Shown one piece after another: positions 8,703 to 12,428 of a DNA stretch of 12,428 bases (the stretch's first letter is position 1; every line of letters starts with the position of its first letter). The notes under the pieces were generated by a model. It was given only the letters and a program-made list of their open reading frames with translations, searched no databases and had not been told where the DNA came from. Both the position numbers and the translations under genes were made by a program. Source of the DNA: Jimgerdemannia flammicorona (Eukaryota; Mucoromycota; Endogonomycetes; Endogonales; Endogonaceae); NCBI GenBank assembly GCA_003990745.1, contig RBNI01005544.1:1-12428 (forward strand), given 5' to 3'.

Positions 8703-9386
8703 ATGAACAGTACAACCAACATTTTTTCTTTAAACATAAATGGGTTATGGGGTGCTGCTAGATATAGGAACATTTTTACTTAGATGAAGGGATTGGAGGC
8801 CAATCTCTTCCTCTTGCAGAATATCAGATGTGAGGATAATTCTGATAAGATGGAATGGACAAAGGAATGGGGAGATGTGGTAATTTGGAAGAGCAAGGTT
8901 GGAATTTTGGTTTGGAAAGGCAGAGGGGAGATACAGGATGTAAGGAGCTAGTGGGAGAGACTGGTCTGGGGTGAGTGAATTTGTGCAAGCTGGGAGCCAG
9001 TTACAGTTGACTCCTGTTACTACCCTGCTGTACAGGGTGAGCATGTCGATTGGGTGAAAAGTCTACAGGAGAGTGGGATCCTTGCAAAGGCTGGAGTGGA
9101 TATGCTTAGGGGAGATTTCAATATGGTTTGGGATATACTATTGGATAGAACAGATGAAGGACAAGGTGCTGAGAGCAGGAGTGGAGAACTGGTGGCATGG
9201 GAGGAAGTAGAAAGACTAAGTGCACTGGTAGACACTGGTAGGGAGTGCTGGGGGGATAGGAGGGTTTATACACATTGGGCAGGGGGCCTGGGGACAAGAA
9301 TTGACTGGATTCTGATGACCAGCTGCTGGGGCCTAGATGTTTGGAAGTCACTGGAGGTAGAATAGTGTCCATGGTCAGATTACTGA
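8703..9386 (+). other. APE-type endonuclease domain of copy 2 ORF2
   Basis: Motifs in order: FSLNINGL with Asn11, LLQN with Asn40 (8820-8822), GDFN with Asp138 and Asn140 (9111-9122), RVYTHW, RIDWIL with Asp201 (9303-9305), and SDY with Asp226 and Tyr227 (9375-9383). In the family the second motif is QE and the last is SDH. The 29-residue spacing from Asn11 to Asn40 equals that between the corresponding Asn and catalytic Glu in human L1, so Asn40 stands exactly at the catalytic Glu position. The SDH His has become Tyr by CAC-to-TAC; copy 1 still has CAC. The nuclease is therefore broken at two catalytic places, apart from stops. Confidence 0.85.
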
Positions 9387-10099
9387 GGGCTTTTGGGACA
9401 GGGGTGCTTTGGGGGAAGTGAGGATGGGCCTGGACATTAGCGTCTTAATTCCTCTTTGTTAGATGACAAGACTCAGTGGGATGAGTGGGCTAAAGATATT
9501 CAGCTGAGAGTAGAGACCTGGCAGCAGGAAGGTACCTCAGTTGGGGTTTGGTGGATGAGGATAAAGGAGATGGCCAAGATTTACTGGAGTGAGGTGGGCA
9601 AGGAGGTAGGAAAGCAGAGAAGGTGAAGAGTGTGTTGGGCTTCTACTAGATTGGTTAGGCTCCTGGAGGAGTGGGCGAGGCTGATGATGTTGGAGGGAGA
9701 AGAAGATTGAAGATTAATGAGGGTGAAGATAGAGGCTGGGGAACTACAACAGGTGCTATGGGAAGAGGAAGAGGCAAGGGTACAGAGCTTGGCAGCATAG
9801 CTTCGTTGGTAGGATCTGGAGGAAGGGGAGAGATCTTCCAAGTTCCTTACAAGGGCCCTTAGGGCAAAAAAGGTACAGCAACGATGGGAAGGGGTACTTG
9901 ACTCAGATAGTGTACTAGTGCATAGTGTGCAGGACATTCTTGGATTGCTGAAGGAGTGATGGAGTGGATTGTGGAGTGAGAAGAAGGGTGGGGCAGATGC
10001 TGCTGCCATTGAATGAACATTGGAGGATTGGCACTCACCATAAGTAGAGGGGCTAGGGGACCTGGTGATACCTGTACAGGAGAATGAGATCCACCAGGT

Positions 10100-10980
10100 T
10101 CTTGCCATGATAATGCCAGGTATGGCACCTGGGGAGGATGGTCTGCCCTGGGACTTCTGGAAGTGAATGGCTGGAGTCCCAGGAGTGATGGGAGAGATGA
10201 CAGCATTGTGCAACTTTATCCTATAGATAGGGAGATGGGTGGGGGAGCAGGATCTTGGGCTGGTGACACTGCTTTATAAGAACAGAGGAAGGTGAGAGGA
10301 TTGGAAGAACTGGTGACTGATAATATTGCTAGATATGGACAGAAAGTTGGTAACTAAGGTGGTGGTTGCAAGACTACAGAAGGTGGCCCAGCAAGTCATG
10401 GGTGTTGAGCAGAGGGGATTTGTGGGTGGTCAACTCATTAGGGATGGCACAGCCTGGGTATATGGAGTTATTGAAGGGGCAAGGGCCTGTGGACTGGATG
10501 GGCAACTAGTCTTCTTGGATCAGGAGAAGGCTTACAACTGGGTGTGATAAGTCTAGCTGGTGAAAGTATTGGATAGAATGGGGGTTCCATACCAATTCCG
10601 GTCAGCTATGGTTAGCTTACTGGAAGGGAGTAGGGCTGCACTCATATATAATGGACATAGAGGGGTAGCATTCCCCTTGGGTAGAGGGGTGCCCCAGGGG
10701 GGCCCACTGTCCCCCATTTTGTATGCTCTTTCACTAGAACCTCTTATAGACAGAATTCAGTGGAGGATAGTGGGGCTCTCTGTCTTTGATATTGGGTGAA
10801 AAGTTGGGGCCTTTGCAGATGACATAGTGGTTGGTCTGGGATCGATCACTGATGTCAAGGAGCTCAAGAAGACAGTAGAGTGGTATGAGGAGAACTCTGG
10901 GGCTAAGCTGAATTGGCACAAGTATAAGATGATAGTGCTAGGCAATGGTCTGGTGAGAGGAGAGGTTATAGGAACAATCA
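10100..10980 (+). other. Reverse transcriptase domain of copy 2 ORF2
   Basis: Seen in order: APGEDGLP, GLVTLLYKNRGR, a decayed NWRPI reading NW-stop-LI (10308-10322), EQRGFVGG, motif A FLDQEKAY with the catalytic Asp kept (10518-10520), GVPQGGPLSP (10686-10715), the FADD box (10812-10823) with both Asp kept, and GAKLNW after it. The Asp-Arg that normally follows EKAY reads Asn-Trp here (10536-10541), where copy 1 keeps Asp-Arg; this is a G-to-A plus a C-to-T change. The retained triad indicates a once-active enzyme. Confidence 0.93.
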
Positions 10981-11069
10981 TCCCCACCAGTGAGGCAGTG
11001 TGGTACTTGAGCATCTATTTGTCAGTCTATGGGTCAGTTCTGCCTAGGCTTTGGTGGGAGCAGAGGATT

Positions 11070-12209
11070 GGAATCTGGGAGGAGGCCCTGTGGAGTTGGG
11101 GGGGAAGACACTATTCTCTGGCAGGACAGGTCTCAATTTTGAATGTCTACTGGCTGCTGAAGTTGTGGTATCTGGCATATCATCTGGACTTCCCAGCCTG
11201 GGTGGTGAAGAGATTGATGAAGTTGGTGAAGGAATGGATTTGGGCTGGCAGACAGAGTCAGATTAGTTGGGAGACCTTGTCCTTACTGGTGGCAAGAGGT
11301 GATCTTGGACTGGTTGACTTTTCAAAATGGTTATACTGCTTGAGAGCATAGTGGCTAAAGAGGGCAGTGGAGTTGCAAGGAGGTGGTTGGGTTCCCCTGC
11401 TGCAGAAGATCTGGGAGAGGCAGTTATCACCAAGAGGCTTGACTGGTGATCTCCTCTCATTGGTTGGACTTAGGAGTACCGAACAACTGTGATATAAAGG
11501 ATTTTGGTGGGGGATAGTGGAGGGGGTGCACCACATTGGAATTTGTTGGCAGGGGAATAAAGGGGAGGAGGCTTGGGACCTGACAATGTAGAGATGGAAT
11601 TGTATACTGCTGGGTGGCACTCCTTTAATTGAGTTCAATATTGGTGATGGAATGGAATGCCAAAGAGAACTGGGCCAGGATCTGTGGCCTAGTGGTTGGC
11701 AAGGAGTTGGAATTGGTGAAGAGTGAAACTGGTATAGTGTTTGGACCTGGAGTGCTACAGTGAGAAAGTGGATGCTGCCAAAGTATTGAGTGGTCTGGTG
11801 GTGCATGCTACAGAGGAATGTAATGCTCAACTTCTGCTCGGAGCACCTTATCATGGGAGGTTGCTTCAACTGTGAGGAGTGCCATAATGTAGAGCAGGAA
11901 GGAGGTTATGTACAGATGCCAGAACATTGGCTAGGAGAGTATGAGGTGTTGGGGAACTTTTGGCAGGCAATTGGGGATCACTTGGGGGTAAGGCATAGGG
12001 GAGATGAAGTACGGGAGAGGTGGGAGAACTTGAGGGATCGATTGGTAGGAGGGATAGGAAAGGAGTGGCTTACCTTAGGCTGGGCCTTGGCTATTTGGGT
12101 GGGGCTGGCCAGTCACTGGCTATTTGTTTTTGAGGATGGGAGGAGGCAGGGCTTGGGGAAACAGTTGTTGTGGTGGCATAGTTTTATGGAAGATACCTTA
12201 ACAGGCTAG
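11070..12209 (+). other. C-terminal region of copy 2 ORF2 with CxxC
   Basis: The block SLAGQVSILNVYWLLKLWY, then a Trp-rich stretch (WIWAGR), GDLGLVDF and a Trp-rich region leading to C-F-N-C at 11862-11873 and PEHW further on, follows the pattern of L1/Tx1-like elements, where a zinc-binding CxxC...H..C module follows the thumb. The final Cys is not evident. No RNase H fold motifs (Asp-Gly-Ser start, Glu, Asp, Asp) were found. Confidence 0.6.
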
Positions 12210-12338
12210 TGGCTTGGTTGGAGGCTGCAGAGTGGTCAGAGGTACTGCTTGGTGGAGAAAATTTGTGGACAGAGTGGGAGGAGAGTTGGAGTAGTTGGTG
12301 AGAGAGTGATCTTCATTTATAAGGAGGTGGGGAGGGGC

Positions 12339-12351
12339 TCCCCTATGGGGA
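12339..12351 (+). other. Short hairpin near the end of copy 2 ORF2
   Basis: TCCCC-TAT-GGGGA forms a 5-bp stem with a 3-base loop, about 70 bases before the poly(A). LINE 3' ends often carry a stem-loop recognised by their reverse transcriptase, but copy 1 does not keep this stem, so the role is unproven. Confidence 0.4.
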
Positions 12352-12395
12352 TTGAGTAGTGGGTAGTGATGATGTATACTTATTCATAGACTGGT

Positions 12396-12401
12396 AATAA
12401 A
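12396..12401 (+). terminator. Poly(A) signal AATAAA of copy 2
   Basis: AATAAA lies 21 bases before the A tail at 12422, exactly as in copy 1. The end sequence GTGACTATAAA is shared with copy 1. Confidence 0.82.
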
Positions 12402-12421
12402 GATGGAGTCCAAGTGACTAT

Positions 12422-12428
12422 AAAAAAA
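12422..12428 (+). repeat. Poly(A) tail of copy 2, cut by the window end
   Basis: Seven A run to the last base of the window, at the same place where copy 1 has its 26-A tail. The full tail and the flanking host sequence lie outside. Confidence 0.85.

Larger units (their letters stand above)
8703..12359 (+). pseudogene. LINE ORF2: APE endonuclease plus reverse transcriptase, 27 internal stops, no frameshift (copy 2)
   Basis: The ATG at 8703 begins a frame of about 1218 codons ending at TAG 12357-12359. In life this protein would nick target DNA and copy the element RNA into it (target-primed reverse transcription). Order by residue: endonuclease 1-230, linker with LEEGERSSKF near 375, reverse transcriptase about 470-760, C-terminal region with SLAGQVSILN and CFNC (11862-11873). 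Internal stops begin at 8781, 8949, 8976, 9363, 9384, 9438, 9624, 9708, 9798, 9810, 9957, 10014, 10041, 10164, 10224, 10293, 10314, 10545, 10548, 10554, 10797, 11349, 11490, 11589, 11724, 11787 and 12207. The stretch after 12207 still resembles copy 1, so I place the original end at 12359. TGA 11724 replaces TGG of copy 1. Confidence 0.92.
6533..12428 (+). mobile_element. LINE copy 2, younger, near full-length, L1/Tx1-like
   Basis: The element carries ORF1 (to 8668), a 34-base gap, ORF2 (from 8703), a short 3' UTR with AATAAA, and a poly(A) tail cut by the window end. Composition changes sharply near 6660, from AT-rich spacer to G-rich sequence with CpG, so the true 5' end may lie anywhere from about 6455 to 6660. 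L1/Tx1 type is inferred from the endonuclease motif order, a WRLN..LL link between endonuclease and reverse transcriptase, the KLNW block after FADD, a SLAGQVSILNVYWLLKLWY block, and a final CxxC region, with no RNase H. It keeps the reverse transcriptase Asp residues that copy 1 has lost, and it retains some CpG, so it is younger than copy 1. Stops in both ORFs make it non-autonomous. Confidence 0.92.

Noticed and set aside
9581..10213. Long antisense open frame (also 7768-8484, 6616-7212, 11258-11869 on the - strand)
   Set aside because: These are Ser/Pro/Leu-rich shadows produced by the purine-rich sense strand, which leaves few stops on the other strand. They overlap the recognisable sense-strand LINE proteins.
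10980..12209. RNase H domain in ORF2, as in Tad-type fungal LINEs
   Set aside because: I looked for the Asp-Glu-Asp-Asp pattern after the reverse transcriptase and found a Trp-rich region with CxxC instead.
6533..12359. A reassigned genetic code or programmed readthrough making the LINE ORFs functional
   Set aside because: All three stop codons occur inside the frames, they replace several different amino acids (Gln, Trp, probably Arg), and other catalytic residues are damaged too (SDH His to Tyr in copy 2; RT Asp to Asn in copy 1).

Overview
The window is eukaryotic and almost entirely repeat-derived. It holds two copies of one non-LTR retrotransposon (LINE) family on the + strand, separated by about 1.45 kb of AT-rich sequence. 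I see no intact gene. The LINE is of the L1/Tx1 type by what can be read: a long ORF1, a short gap, then an ORF2 with an APE-type endonuclease, a reverse transcriptase and a cysteine-rich C-terminal region, then a short 3' UTR with AATAAA and a poly(A) tail. I found no RNase H domain. A fungus is the best guess from the AT-rich spacer, the heavy C-to-T-like decay of the repeats and a resemblance of one degenerate spacer frame to lineage-specific proteins of early-diverging fungi, but this rests on memory and is not secure.

Layout: 1-23 poly-G at the sequence edge; 24-5081 old LINE copy 1, lacking its 5' part (ORF1 remnant to about 1266, ORF2 remnant 1302 to about 4994, 26-A tail 5056-5081); 5083-5559 a degenerate 159-codon reading frame unrelated to the LINE; 5560-5870 AT-rich DNA; 5871-6080 a 17-bp minisatellite; 6281-6454 a 46-52-bp tandem repeat with paired TTATCT/AGATAA half-sites; about 6533-12428 LINE copy 2, younger (ORF1 6533-8668, ORF2 8703-12359, poly(A) starting at 12422 and cut by the window end).

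The most striking point is how the copies were destroyed. In copy 2 one frame can be followed through ORF1 and one through ORF2, about 5.8 kb in total, with 35 internal stop codons (21 TGA, 11 TAG, 3 TAA) and no frameshift that I can detect. Comparison with copy 1 shows several stops replacing CAG or TGG codons, and family consensus suggests CGA at others, so C-to-T (and G-to-A) substitution did the damage. Copy 1 and the spacer appear to contain no CpG at all from base 1 to base 6670. Several stops sit at the same codon in both copies. This fits a genome-defence mutation process (cytosine methylation with deamination, or a RIP-like process) rather than ordinary slow decay. Both copies also share Asn in place of the catalytic Glu of the endonuclease.
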